DNA of 64,000 bases from Caldilineaceae bacterium. GTDB lineage: Bacteria > Chloroflexota > Anaerolineae > Caldilineales > Caldilineaceae. Below, one piece after another: positions 8,428 through 21,200 of this stretch (positions are counted from its first letter, which is position 1; each line of letters begins with the position of its first letter). Position numbers and translations under genes: made by a program. The notes below the pieces were generated by a model, which did no database searches, was not told where the DNA came from, and saw only the letters and a program-made list of their open reading frames with translations. The stretch is from NCBI GenBank assembly GCA_022842065.1, contig JALHQH010000006.1, positions 201,475-265,474 on the forward strand. Direction: 5' to 3'.

Positions 8428-8982
8428 CTAGACTTTCGGCTCTAGCTGACTTATCGGTCGGATCACTAGCCGGTTGATATACTCGGCCATCTCTTCGGGT
8501 GAGTAGGGCTGTGCTTGTTCCAGCCACCAGCGGATCAGGTTCATCAGACTAATCACAAAATGATAGGCGACTAATTCATCGGGCGTAGTACTGCCCCCGA
8601 AAAAGCGATACCCTTCATTTAACCCAAAGGCGAGGAACGGTTTGACTAACTGTTCTGCGGCCGGGCTGCGCAAAAGCACCCGAAAGAGATCCGCATGGCG
8701 ATGGGCAAAACGCAAGGCATTTAAGGTATTCTCTTCCGCCGCTTTCGGCGAGCTCGGTGGCAACAGGAGAGGTTGTCCTTCGATTAGCAGTTCTTCCAGG
8801 GAGGCATAGAGTAACGTTTCTTTGTCTTGATAGTGGCGGTAAAAAGTTTTGCGCCCTACTTTGGCCGCTTTGACAATATCCAACACCGTGATCGCCTCAT
8901 AGCCCCGCTCGATCACCAACCCGACAAACGCACTGTGTAACTGACGCCGTGTGCGTTGGACGCGGGCATCCTCTTCATTCAT
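8428..8982 (-). CDS. TetR/AcrR family transcriptional regulator
   Basis: 184 residues. The N-terminal helix-turn-helix covers about residues 8-58: RTRRQLHSAFVGLVIERGYE, then ITVLDIVKAAKVGRKTFYRHY, the classic TetR recognition helix. The C-terminal ligand/dimerisation part includes HADLFRVLLRSP and a hydrophobic helix YHFVISLMNLIRWWLEQA, typical of the TetR group seen in Firmicutes and Chloroflexota. It is divergent from the giant surface-protein gene, with 264 bp between them. A 15-bp palindrome at 9113-9127 is a candidate binding site. The effector is unknown. Confidence 0.9.
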   Translation of the reverse strand: MNEEDARVQRTRRQLHSAFVGLVIERGYEAITVLDIVKAAKVGRKTFYRHYQDKETLLYASLEELLIEGQPLLLPPSSPKAAEENTLNALRFAHRHADLFRVLLRSPAAEQLVKPFLAFGLNEGYRFFGGSTTPDELVAYHFVISLMNLIRWWLEQAQPYSPEEMAEYINRLVIRPISQLEPKV

Positions 8983-9066
8983 GATTTCCTCTTTGCTCGT
9001 TTTGCACGTTCGCTAATCCTACCATTAAGCCAGATGACTTATGCCAAATGTAATCAATTTGTCGTA

Positions 9067-9095
9067 TAGACAGCGCCCAATTGCGCGTTTATAGT
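9067..9095 (+). promoter_or_regulatory. Candidate promoter of the giant surface-protein gene
   Basis: TAGACA (9067-9072) and TATAGT (9090-9095) are spaced by exactly 17 bp; each matches the sigma-70 consensus at five of six positions. The predicted start near 9102 gives a leader of about 145 nt. Confidence 0.55.
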
Positions 9096-9112
9096 ATTCG
9101 ATGCGATTTTGT

Positions 9113-9127
9113 GACACATCATGTGTC
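9113..9127. promoter_or_regulatory. Palindromic operator candidate
   Basis: GACACAT-C-ATGTGTC is a perfect 15-bp dyad, 11-25 bp after the predicted start of transcription of the giant gene and in the shared region with tetR. Its size and place fit a TetR-type operator. A second small dyad CCATCG/CGATGG lies at 9158-9174. Confidence 0.4.
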
Positions 9128-9246
9128 TTAAATGTGCGTATCTAGTAAGATGCACATCCATCGCTGACCGATGGTAGATCAATCGACTGCTAAAAATATT
9201 GCATCTTTCCAGCTAACTGTGCAAATTCTGATAAAGAAGGAAGCTT

Positions 9247-12200
9247 ATGCCGCGAATCATCATTCCGCATCGATTTGTCGCGTTTTTGCTGATCCTAGTG
9301 GTGCTGCTCGTTGCGTTACCCCTGCAGGCGCGCACCATGCCAATCACGGACGCCCAACGGTTGCAGCAGGCTTGGCGTATGGCAACGGCGATTGGCCGCT
9401 TTCATTATCAGACCGCGGCACGGCAAAGCACCCATCCAACCGTTAGCCTGAAAAATGCCGGCCGCCAGGTCAAAACCAAACAATTTCGTGTTGAAGGTGA
9501 GATCAACCTGCCGCAGCGGCAGATGAAGCTCCAACTGCACAGTGGGCAGGGCAGCCAGGCACGGGTGACCGAACTCAAAGTCGAAGATGGGCAGGCTTTT
9601 GGCCGTCTCGACGCCCATGCCGAGTGGACACCGCTTGACCAATCGACCGACCTCTTTGCCCCAGGCGGTGATCCGCTGGGCTTTCTGGCGGCAGCGGAGA
9701 ATATACAAAGTGAGCGATTCAGCGAGCAATCGCTCGATCTCCCAATCTCGCAATCTCCTAATGACTTGCTCGAACAAGCCCTGCCCCCTGCTTATCTCGC
9801 CACCCTCACCCGCTATACCTTCGACCTGAATGGCGTGAAGTATGCAGAGTATATGCGTGTCCAGATGGAAGAGGCACTACGTCGCAAAGGCGAACTGCCC
9901 AATAAAGTCAACCTGGCGCCGGTACGTGCCTATGTCGATATGACCGGCCGCGGCGAGATTTGGGTCAACGCCGAGGGACTACCGGTGCGCCAGGTGATTC
10001 AGATGCACTTTCCGCCGGAAAAGGGCGCCGGTGAGTGGGTCGAAGCCGCGATCGCCACCAACTTTCGCAATTGGCAACCAGACGCTTCCAGCGCAATTTC
10101 CCAATTCTGGCAAGCGCCGACCCTGCTCCTCAACGATCCGCTGGCCGCGGTCGGCGTGACGCCGCAGGCCTTGCAGCGCTTTAGCCTGCTGCTGGGCTTC
10201 ACCCTGCTGCTGGTCGGCTTTGCGACATTGCTGATCCGCTACCGTCGCTCATCCCGGCTCTATGGCGCTTTGGCCGCGTCGATCATTGGTTCAATGGTCG
10301 TGATCCCGCTGCTCGATGCACAACAGATCTATGCTTTTAGCGAACGCCAGCAGATCAAAGCCAACACCCAAAGCGCCGAAAAAGCCGCCCAGGATCAGCT
10401 CGAAGCCGCCCAGAATGACCAATCAGGCCGCACCTTCAATCCCGAACTCAACCCCTTAGAGGTAGATTACGCAACACGCAACACGAATCACGAATCACGC
10501 GGGGGCCTTCAGGGCGCGAATTACGAATCACCCAATCACCCAATCGCTCAATCTCCCCTTTCTTCCACCTGCGATCTTGCCCTCGACACCGACTGTGACG
10601 ATGATGGTTTGAGCAACGAAGCTGAGATTTATAAGTTGGGCACCAGCCCCTATGCGGTCGATTCGGATGGTGACTACATCAGCGATGCCACCGAGGTAAA
10701 GGGCTTTACCTTCAACGGCAAGCGTTGGTATCTCGACCCGCTCAACCCCGACAGCAACGGTGACGGTCAGTTGGATTCGCTCGAATGCCCAGGGTTGAAT
10801 GATATCAACGCGACGACTGGGATGCTCGACGCCACCTATAGCCTCACGGCCTGTCAAAATAGCGACGCCGCCGGCACCAACAGCGATACGACCCCCGATG
10901 TCTTTGACTTTGACAATGACGGCGATGGCGTACCCGATAAGGTTGATGGTGCGCCCTACAGCGTGGTTGGCAACACCAGCAGCGGGTTGACTGAGGGCAA
11001 GCTCGACTTTAACCTGAATTTCACCGGCGCTGCCAAGCCGATCTTTGTCGATTTTACTGTGCGCCCCACCAATGCCGACCACCTGTGGCAAAGCTACAAT
11101 GTGCTGGATTGGCCCACCAATGACAGCGAAGGGCAGATCACCCGCGTCCACGACACCACCTACGCCGATCTGGACAGCTACAGCAGCGTGACCAACGCCG
11201 ACAACGGCGACATGATGCTCATCCCCCTGCTCGAATTTGAAATCACCTATGATGCTGCCAACCCAGCGGCGGGTTTGCCCATTTCCGGCACCTACGATGC
11301 CGTAGGCATCCATGACTTTAGTGATCTCGCTTGGCTCGACAGGGCTGCGCTGGACGAGTTGGGGATTTCGGTCAACCAAGGGGAAACCGATCAAAGCCTC
11401 CTGCTCTGGGTTCCGCTTTCGCTAATGCAAGATGAGGTGGGTGATACGCCGGTTGCTTGGCAGGGCCGGATGCTCTACCGACCGCTGGCTGGGTTGAACA
11501 ACCTGGGCCATGACCAAACGGTGCGTTTAATTTGGATGGTGCAAGCGCTAACCGATAGCTGTGACGCCGCCAACGCTTCGACAAGCTCAGCGTCCGGCTT
11601 AACGTCTGCTGAGCTTGTCGAAGCATGGTGCGCGGATCAGGCGAACTGGACAACCAAGGCCAGTGTGATCCAGACCTACTACGAAGACTTTTACCTGACC
11701 AGCCTCAACGTCCGTGAGGATCATGGCGCAAAGGTGGCGATCATTGCGGAACCGGCCAATGTCGGCAATACCAACTACGACGATCAGCTCTGGCATCTGG
11801 CCGACACGCTCCAATCGGCCCTGATCGGGGCCCAGGCTAAGAGCAATGGCGACCGCTTCACGGTTAGCGACATTGGCGCATATCTCTCGACTTGGGGCGT
11901 CGGCGATCTGGCGGTGAGCAACTACACGCTGGCCAATGAACTAGCGCTGGCGAAGGTTGCCTCCACCTATAGCACCGATGCCCTCAATCAGAGCTTTACC
12001 GGCGCCAGCCAAGGCGCTAGCGCCACGCTGCTCTTTGCCGGTGAAGAGCGTGCGCGCCTGGGTGGGCTGAGTGATGGTGGCGCGATCAGCAATGGCAACC
12101 GCGTCGTGCTCGATCTGGCGAGTAAACCCTTGAAGACACTGGCCGCGTTGCGGTGGGCACCCTACACCTATCAAGGTGCCGGTGTCTGGAATAGCCTGGA

Positions 12201-15200
12201 TGTCGCCACCTATTTGGAGCAATTGGAAAGGACAAGCGGCGTCCCCAACTTGCCCCTGGTCTTCACCAACAGCCAGCTTGATCTGCTGGTCGCCGGCGAA
12301 ACGATCAGCGATTACGCGCAGGTGCGTGCGGGTGCGGTGCAGTTAGCCCAATCGTACTATCTTGCGCTCCACCTCGGTCTTACCCAGGTCGTTGCCGAGA
12401 ATGGGCAACGCTTTGGCGCGGCGACGCTGGGCAATTACACCTTGGGCAGCACCCAACCGGCGACCACGATTGTGGCCGGGCTGGTCGATGAAATCCAAGG
12501 CTATTATGCCAATCTTTCGCTGGTGAAGGCCCTGACCACCAGCACTTCCCCGACGATCACGACCGCCAACTCGCTTGCGGCCAGCTTCGCCGTCTCGTTC
12601 AGCGCCATTTTAGAGGCATTGGGCACGGCCGCGCAGGGCACGGCCAGCAGCGCGCTCACCCTGGCACTTGGTGAATTGCGTGACTACTATAAAACGGCCA
12701 GTCTATCCACCAGCAAATTCACCAATGTGACCGGCCTGACCGCGTTGGCTTGGGCATCAACCGCGACCTATTTTGCGAACCTAGACCTCAACGCCGTCGG
12801 CGTGGATTGGGGTGATGTTGTCGGTGTTACCTATACCGCCGCCCTTGTCGCCTACGCCATCCATGAAGTCAAAGGTGCCATCGCTGCCTCCATTGCCTAT
12901 AACACGGCGATCGCTCGCGCACAATTTGCCGCCCTCCAACCGAATGGCGCAACGACCGCCTTGACCTATGCCGCCGACGCTGGTGACGTTGTCAAGTCGA
13001 ATCTAAAGTGGTCGGTGATTCTTCTGGTGATCTCGATTGCCATTGCCTGGACGATCTTTGCCGTTGGCACCTACCAGAATGATCTGCAACGGCATGCCGC
13101 GATTGCCCAAGCCGTCGCCGATACAATCGTGGCGGTGATCATGGCCGTGATTGGCGCGATTCCGGTGGCGGGTTGGATTATTATGGCGGTGGTTGGGCTG
13201 ATCAGTGGGCTGATGATGGCGGCCTGCGCCATCTACAATGCAGCGGCGGACAAGAATATCGCGGCCGGCGGGGATGTGGATCGTTTTGTCTGTAATGGCC
13301 TTTCCGGCACCCTCTCCACGGCGCTAGTCTATGCCATCTATGATCAATATATTGTGGCCGATCTCAACGACGCCGACCGGCTCGACATCGTCATGAAGGC
13401 ACCCATCTTGACGCAGAAAGTGCGGGACAACGGTTACATTGTGGGCAATGAAATCGCGCTCGGCGCTGCGATCACCAACACCATTACTCAGGCGGAATTT
13501 AATGGTTTGGGCGCCGCCACGGCCGATACCTTTGGCTGGGATGTTGAAGATCTGTTGCAGAAATCGACCTTTGTCTACACGCTACAAACCAGCGCGACCG
13601 ACCATGAGAGCGGATTGTCCGCCGGTGAGGTGGCCTGGGACAAGATCCGGGGTGGTGATTTCCCCCAATATCGTGCCAACCTCACCGCCGATTACGCGTT
13701 GCCCTTGCGCACAGCAGGGATCAACCAATCGACGCATCTTTATCTCACCGAGTCCTTCCGCCTTCCTACCCTTGAATGTTGGGGCTTCCTGGTGCAGGGG
13801 TGTAGCCATAACGACTATGCCGACTCCACCCATATGGACCTGGGTGATGATTTTATTTTCGATGTGTTGCCCGCAACCTTTGACGGCTTTCTCGCCCTGC
13901 GCGCCGGGAAACAGGGCGGCTATTATCAGGCATGGGATGCGCGCTTTCCCGCCCTGCAGGATGCCGACGGTGATGGGTTGCTCAGCAAAAAATATGCCGG
14001 GGCCGATCCGAATGACAGCACCTGGGATGCGGATGGCGATGGTCTCTCCGATTTTTGGGAGTTAGAGAATCGGTTCAACCCTACCGTCAGCGACTACGAC
14101 AACGATGGCCTTTCCGACTATTGGGAAGCCTTTTACCAGACCAATCCCCTGTTGGCCGATAGTGACAACGACGGACTGACCGATGACAAGGAGTTCTTTC
14201 ACGCCAACACCCCCAACGCCTATGTCAAGGACAATTCGCTGTGGACGGGCGGCTGGACCATTGTCTATGGCTACAACGGCGCAACCCGTTTGCAGACGTT
14301 GGTCACGGCTGATCCCAATGACAGCGACAGCGATGATGACACCATCCTTGACCGCCACGAATTTATTTATGGCTACAATCCCAACCTGCCGTCGGTGCGC
14401 AACGTGCTTTCGCTTGATGCGCAGGTAAGCGACAGCGTGGTCGCACCGGGGGCAACCTTTGGCTACACAGCCACAGTCAAAAATGAACTGGACAACCGCG
14501 TCGCCAACGGTCTGTTGCAAGCTGAATTTCCCGTCGATACCGTGCAAAAGACCCAAGTGATCGGCACCCTGTTGCCCAACGCGGCGGCGACGCTCAACGG
14601 CAGCCTGACCGCGCCCACCGTCAGCGCCACCACTGCCGCCAGCGTTACCATTCGCGCCGGTGCGATCATTGAGGATGTCAACACTGGCCGGGCACTCTGG
14701 CTGCACATGAATGAAGCCGCCAATGCCACCGCCTTCGCCGATGATGCCCAGAGCGACAACGGGCCACACAATGCCACCTGTGTTTCCGCGAGTGCAGCCT
14801 GTCCCAGCGCCAACGGTAGCTATCTCACTTTCGATGGTGCCAATGATCGCCTGACCATCCCTCATGACAATGAACTAAACCTGAACATTTTCACCCTCAG
14901 CCTGTGGGTGAAACAGGATGTCAGCCGTGCGCAGAGCTTGTTTGCCAAAGGCACAACCGGTCTCAACCTCAGTGTCGATGCTGCGGGCAAGCTGCGCGTG
15001 GCCTTCAATCGGGGTGATTGTTCGACCGCCGTCTCCCTGCTATCAACTTCTGTCCTAGCCGTGGGCAGTTGGCAGAATGTCGTCGTTGCCGCCAACGGTT
15101 CAACCCTGGCGCTCTATTTCAATGGCGTGCAGCAGGCGTCGACGAATGTTGGCTCGGTTTGCGCCAACAACAGCCCGATCACCCTTGGCAGTAACAGCAG

Positions 15201-18200
15201 TGGCAACTACCTGGACGGCGCACTCGACGAAGTCGAACTCTACACCGACGGCAAAACCGCCGAAGAGGTGGCAACTCTCTCCCAAAAACCGGTCTTCTAT
15301 AGCTCCAGCTATCGCGTCGTCCCGAACACGACCTATGCGCGCCCAGACGAATCCGACTATAGCGCCGCCACAATCCACTGCGAAACCAATGCCACAACCG
15401 ACTTTGACTGTCCCGTCGAGGAACCGGGGATCGCGGGCGATGCCTTTGTCTTTAACCAACAGCATGGGCTCAAGGTGACCGGCAGCGATGTCACCGACCT
15501 CAGCGCGCTTAATGACACCTTTAGCATGTCACTCTGGGTCTACCCCGAACAGGGCTACACACCGGACGACGAGCACCTCAATCATTTTGGCCAGCTGATC
15601 CTGGGCAATGACGAAGCCGGCTACAACAAAGCCTATCCGTCGCTCTACATCAAAGAGCGCCATCTGATCATGCGCTTTGGTCATGCCGCCGGCAATGGGT
15701 ATTGCGAAGCGACTGTCGATTATTTCTTTGATTTTGACCGTTGGCAATATGTTACGGTGGTCTTTGATGGGACACAATTCAACGTATACAAGAATGGCGC
15801 GCTGAAAAATCGGGTCACAGGCACCAACTGTGCCGGCAAACAACTTTATCCCGAAGCAGATTTCTACATCGGCAATGGGCGTAGTGCCGCGCTCTACTTT
15901 ACCCAGTTTGAAACCGACAACGACCCAATCAACGACGAAGGGTTCCTCTGGTCAGAAGATACGCAGCGGGATAACGGCTATGGCGCGCCGGAACTCGTCT
16001 GGGAATCGGCCTGGCATGATCTGGACTCGAATGACACATTGGCGATCAACGAATGGGCGGTTAATACCAAGCCTACGCTCAGCTATAGCATGTGTAATGC
16101 CGATCAAAATCCCGCGGAGCAGGGCTGTCATGGGGATAATGAATACTTCACCCTTAACGGTAGCAGCGAGAGAGTGCGCACCGTCAATTTCTATGACCCA
16201 CTCGGCATCATGACGCGTGAACGCTGGCACAACGCCCACGGCGACGGCAGTGGCGATGCGCGCACTTGGGACGGCTATCTCACCTATAAACTTTATAACG
16301 ATGGCTTCAAGGGCAAGCTCGACGAGATCAAAATCTACCGCACGGTGCTTAACGACGCGGCGATCAGCACGGCCTATGCCAGTTCGGTGCGCAGCCTGAC
16401 GTTGACTTTTGACGAGGCACCCGGTCAAGATATTTTCCGTGATCATTCGGGTAACGATTACAACGGCAACTGTGCCGCACTCGCCTGCCCGGACAGTGGT
16501 ATCCCCGGTCGTGATAACCAGGCCGCCCGGTTTGACGGTGGGGTCGCCGACGACGATGGCAACGACGGTGTGGCCGATTACATCACATTGGACAACGCCC
16601 AAAAGCTTGGCATCAAGGATGGCAGCTTTACCGTGTTGGCCTGGATCAAGCCGGATACGATCAGCGGGCTGGATACTGTGCTGGGCGCCGATGCCGGTGC
16701 CACCAACAATGGTTTGGGCTTGCTGCTCAACAACGGCAAACCCACTTTCAGCTTTGTCAATAACGACACCGCCAGCGCAACAACACTTGCCACTGGCAAA
16801 TGGACCCATCTCGCCTGGCGCTATGACAAAAATGCCCAGGAGCAGGCGATCTTTATCAACGGCGTCCTTGATGTGGCGCAAACCGGCAAGCCACCGATGA
16901 CCGGCGCTACCCTCGTCCGGGTCGGGCGCGCACGCTTTGACAACTACTTCGACGGTTTGATCGACCAGGTTGTCATCGTCAAGGACGCACTGACCACGGC
17001 GGAGATTCAGGCGATCATGCACGAAGCGCCGCTGCTTAATCTGCATCTCGATGAAGACCTGGCGACGACGACCTTCACGAACGACAGCCCGATCAGCGCC
17101 TCCCCCACTTGTGTGGGCACGGCTTGCCCCACTGCCGGCAGCAAGGGACAAGTCCGCGAAGCGCCGATCTTTGACGGCAATGACCTGTTGACCACCAACA
17201 TCACTGGTACCGTCAGCAATGCGCGTAAGATCAGCGTTGGCCTGTGGGTGAAGCCGGCACAGCAGAAGAACAGTGCCCAATTTCTCTTCAAGAGCGGACC
17301 GGTCAACTTGTTCCTCCAACCGAATTCCAGCACGTTGGGGGTGGAAACCGGCTATTACCACTACTGTGGCTTCGATAACAGCGCCGACTTTACCGCCGGC
17401 TTGCTGGCAAACCAGTGGAATCATGTCATGGTGACGCTGAATGAAATCCCCGGTAGCCATGACACCTATCCCTCGGTCAAGGTTGCGGTCTATATCAACG
17501 GCGTCTACGTCACGGGCGGCAACAAAGCGATCGCCTGCACCAAAGTCAGCACAATCAGCCTGGGCCAAAACTTTGAAGGCAGTTTGGACGAAGTTGTTTT
17601 TTACGATAGCGTATTGAGCGCCGAAACGGTGGCTGCGCACTATGAATATCAATCGACCTGGTATGATCTCAGCTATCAGCAATTGGTCACCGTGGATGTT
17701 GATGCGCCGCTTGCTGAAATTGCCTTGGATGCAGATTATCTCTCCTACGCAAGCCACTGGCTGACGATCAACGCGCTGGATGCCAGTTCCCGCGTGCAAA
17801 GTGTGGCAATCCAATTGACCAGACCCGATGGCACGCTTGTCACCAGTTCTGCCATCCAATCCGACGGTTCTGTTAACAGCGGGGCCTGGCTCTATGAATT
17901 TATCCCCAGCGGCGAAGGTGATTACACCTTGCAAGCTACGGTTACGGACCAAGTAGGCAATCGCACGATTGTCAGCCGAACGTTCGGGGTTGATAGCCGC
18001 GCACCAGAAATCGCCTTGCATGAAGGTGATGATACCCTGACCACGTCGTCCACTGACGATGATTCGGCGTTCTCTTCCGTTGCGCGCAACCGTAGCCTCG
18101 CTTTCTCACCCTTGGCAGCCGAAAGCGCAGATCGTGTACTCGCCCTCACCGGCGTGGTCAGTGATGTCAATGGTCTGACTAACAGCGGTGTCAATACCCC

Positions 18201-21200
18201 CACCGTTGCCATCTATCTTTACGATTGGCAAGGGGCGGCGGTGGAAGGGGCGCGCGATGCCGATCTCACCATCAACCCCGATGGCACCTTGGGTGAATGG
18301 GCCGTTGACTATCCCTTCAATGTCGCCGCCTATGGCGTCTACACCGTTGCCGCCTATATTGCCGACAATGTGGGCAATTTTCTCACCACCACCGTCGGCA
18401 CCGTCACGGTGGATGACTATGGCCCGACCGGCGACATTGCCCTGACCAGCCGCGTCATTAGCGAAGCGGTTGGCACGCTGGAAGGGGTGATCACCGACAT
18501 CCCCTACGCCACCGCGGGCAAGCTTTTACATCTGCACTTTGAAGAGCATTCTGGCGCAAGTGAATTTAGCGACAGTGCGCGTGGTCACTTTACCGCCACC
18601 TGCCCTTCGCCAAGCGCAGGGACAGGAAACCCAGCGTGCCCTTCGACAAGCTCAGGGCACGCTGGCCGCGCCGTCAGCTTTGATGGCAGCAACGACCTGC
18701 TCACCATCGCCAACCAGATTGATCTGGAACCCGGCGCGATGACGCTGCTGGCCTGGGTCAAACCGGGTTGGAACGCTGGCGCCAAAGGCTACAATCCAAA
18801 CATCCTCGGCATGGGCGACAGCCCAAGCAGCGGCTATCGCTGGCAGCTTGCCGATAACTATGGGAGCATGATCTTTGACAATGGCTCGACTACCCAAGCG
18901 CTACCGATGAACCTAGCCGCCAACACCTGGCAACATCTGGCGCTGGTGCATGATGGCGTGACCTGGACTGGCTATGTCGATGGGATCCCTGTTGGTGTGA
19001 TCACCCAGAGCGTGGGTAGTCTGGCTGGTTTGGATCTTCACATTGGTGCGGCTACCAGCAGCGCGGGCTTCTTCCAGGGTCTACTCGACGAAGTGGCCAT
19101 CTACAACCGCGCCCTCAGCAGCAAAGAGCTTTACGACATCGCGCACCCGCTCGCTACCGCGGTGACGACGGCGGAAATTCGTTTCCGTCACGCCAAAGAT
19201 GGCGATCAAGGGGAGATCGAAGGCGATTGGCTACCGTTGACGTTTGCCGATCCTGGCACAGCAAACTATGTGACCTGGCAGTACCCCTTGCCCAGCGGAC
19301 TGGAAGGCCCTTATAAGATCGACCTCAAGGCGGTCGATCAGATCGGCAACGCCAGCTACATCCCCAACGTCTGGTTTGGCGAGATCGACACGGTGGCTCC
19401 CACCTTGCACTTTACCTACACAGTGCTCGGCAACGGCTATACCCAAGTCGGTTGTACGGTTGCTGATTACAATTTAAACAAGAATGGCGTGAGCTGTCCG
19501 CTGCTCCCGCTGACTGAAGTCTACGAAGCGCGTGATTGGTTTACCGACCGCTTTGGTGTCTACACCAAAACCGTGGCCTTGACCAGCGATCCACAAACGG
19601 TCGCGGCCAGCGGCAGCACCGATCCGGTCACTTTCACGGCCTGTGATCTCCTGGGCCACTGTGTGGCGCAGACGATTACCCCCACCGTGCCAAGCGATGT
19701 CAGCGCGATCCTTAGCCCCGGTGCTGCCAACAGTTACACCACGCTCGCCCCGTTGACATTAGCGGGGTTTGCCGCCAGCAACAGTGAGGTGCGCAGCGTG
19801 GTGGTAACCATCAACGACACGGTCATCTACTCGACCACCTACACCAGCGGCATCACCAACACCACCTGGTCGACCGACTGGACGCCCCGGGCCGGCACTT
19901 ATCGGGTTGAAGCAACGATGACCAACGGCTTGGGCCAGCAAATCAGCGACCCGGTGGCAACCGTGCTGACCTTTGTGGCGCCCAATCTGACCATTCGCAA
20001 GTCGGTCACGCCGACTAGCGGTCTGCGCGCAGGTGATCCGATCACCTACACCGTGGTCGTTGGCAACAATGGCAGCGCAGCCGCCAGCGGCGTGATCCTC
20101 ACCGATACGCTGCCCGCCGCTGTCAGTGGCACTGGTCTAAACCGCACGGTCGATCTGGCGGTGGGCGAAATGCTCACCTATACCATGCCGGCCACAGTGT
20201 TGGCCAGCACCAATGGCATTGTGACCAATACGGCAACGATCAGCCATACCTGGCAGCGCGAACAAAGCAGTGCCAGTTTCATCCGCTGCGATGACTCGCT
20301 TGTCACTAACGCCAACGACAGCGGCCCCGGTTCACTGCGCCAAGCGATCAGCGACGCCTGTACCAACGACGCCGTGATTCGTTTCGCCGACGATTATCAG
20401 ATCTATCTCAACAGCACCCTGGCGATCAACAAATCACTGACCATTGACGGCACGGGCCGCGCGATCACGGTCAGCGGCGATGCGGGCAACGATGGCACGC
20501 GCAATGTGCGTGTCTTCAACATCGGGGCCAGTGGCGTGGTTACGTTAACCCATCTGACTGTGGTCAGCGGCACCGCCCCCAGCGGTGGCGGCATTGGTAA
20601 TGACGGGGTGCTGACCATCTTGGACAGCCACTTCACCGATAACTACGCCACCAATGGGGCAGTCGGTGGTGGCGCGATTTACACAAACAAAGTGTTGACC
20701 GTGCTACGCAGTACCTTTGTCGACAATCAAGCCGCGCGCTTTGGGGGGGCGATCTTTGTGCGTGGCCGCGCCGAGGTGCGCAACAGCACCCTCACGGGCA
20801 ACCGTGCGCCCGATGGCAGCGGTATCCGCAACAGCGGTGTACTCACCTTAACCAATGTGACCGCGGTGGCTGGTGGCAGTCTCTACAACTGGTTTGGCCG
20901 GGCGCACCTCTACAACTCGATCATCGCCAACAATGCACAACCTGATTGTACCAATTATACGAATGGCACCGTTGCCGGCAACATCAACAACTTGATCGAA
21001 ACGGGCAATTGCATTACCCCGACGACGAGTGCGCAAGGATTGGGTGCGTTTGGCGATTATGGCGGTGCAACGCACACCATACCACTTCTCCCCGGCAGCC
21101 CGGCGTTGCATGGGGGTGACACGGCCACCTGTGAACCAACCGACCAGCGCGGGCTAGCGCGCGTTGGGCGCTGTGACATCGGTGCCTTTGAGTCGCAAGG

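Noticed and set aside
15952..18021. Long minus-strand open frame (689 codons) opposite the giant gene
   Set aside because: It has no ribosome site, no recognisable domain and a biased composition; it is the antisense shadow of LamG-coding DNA.
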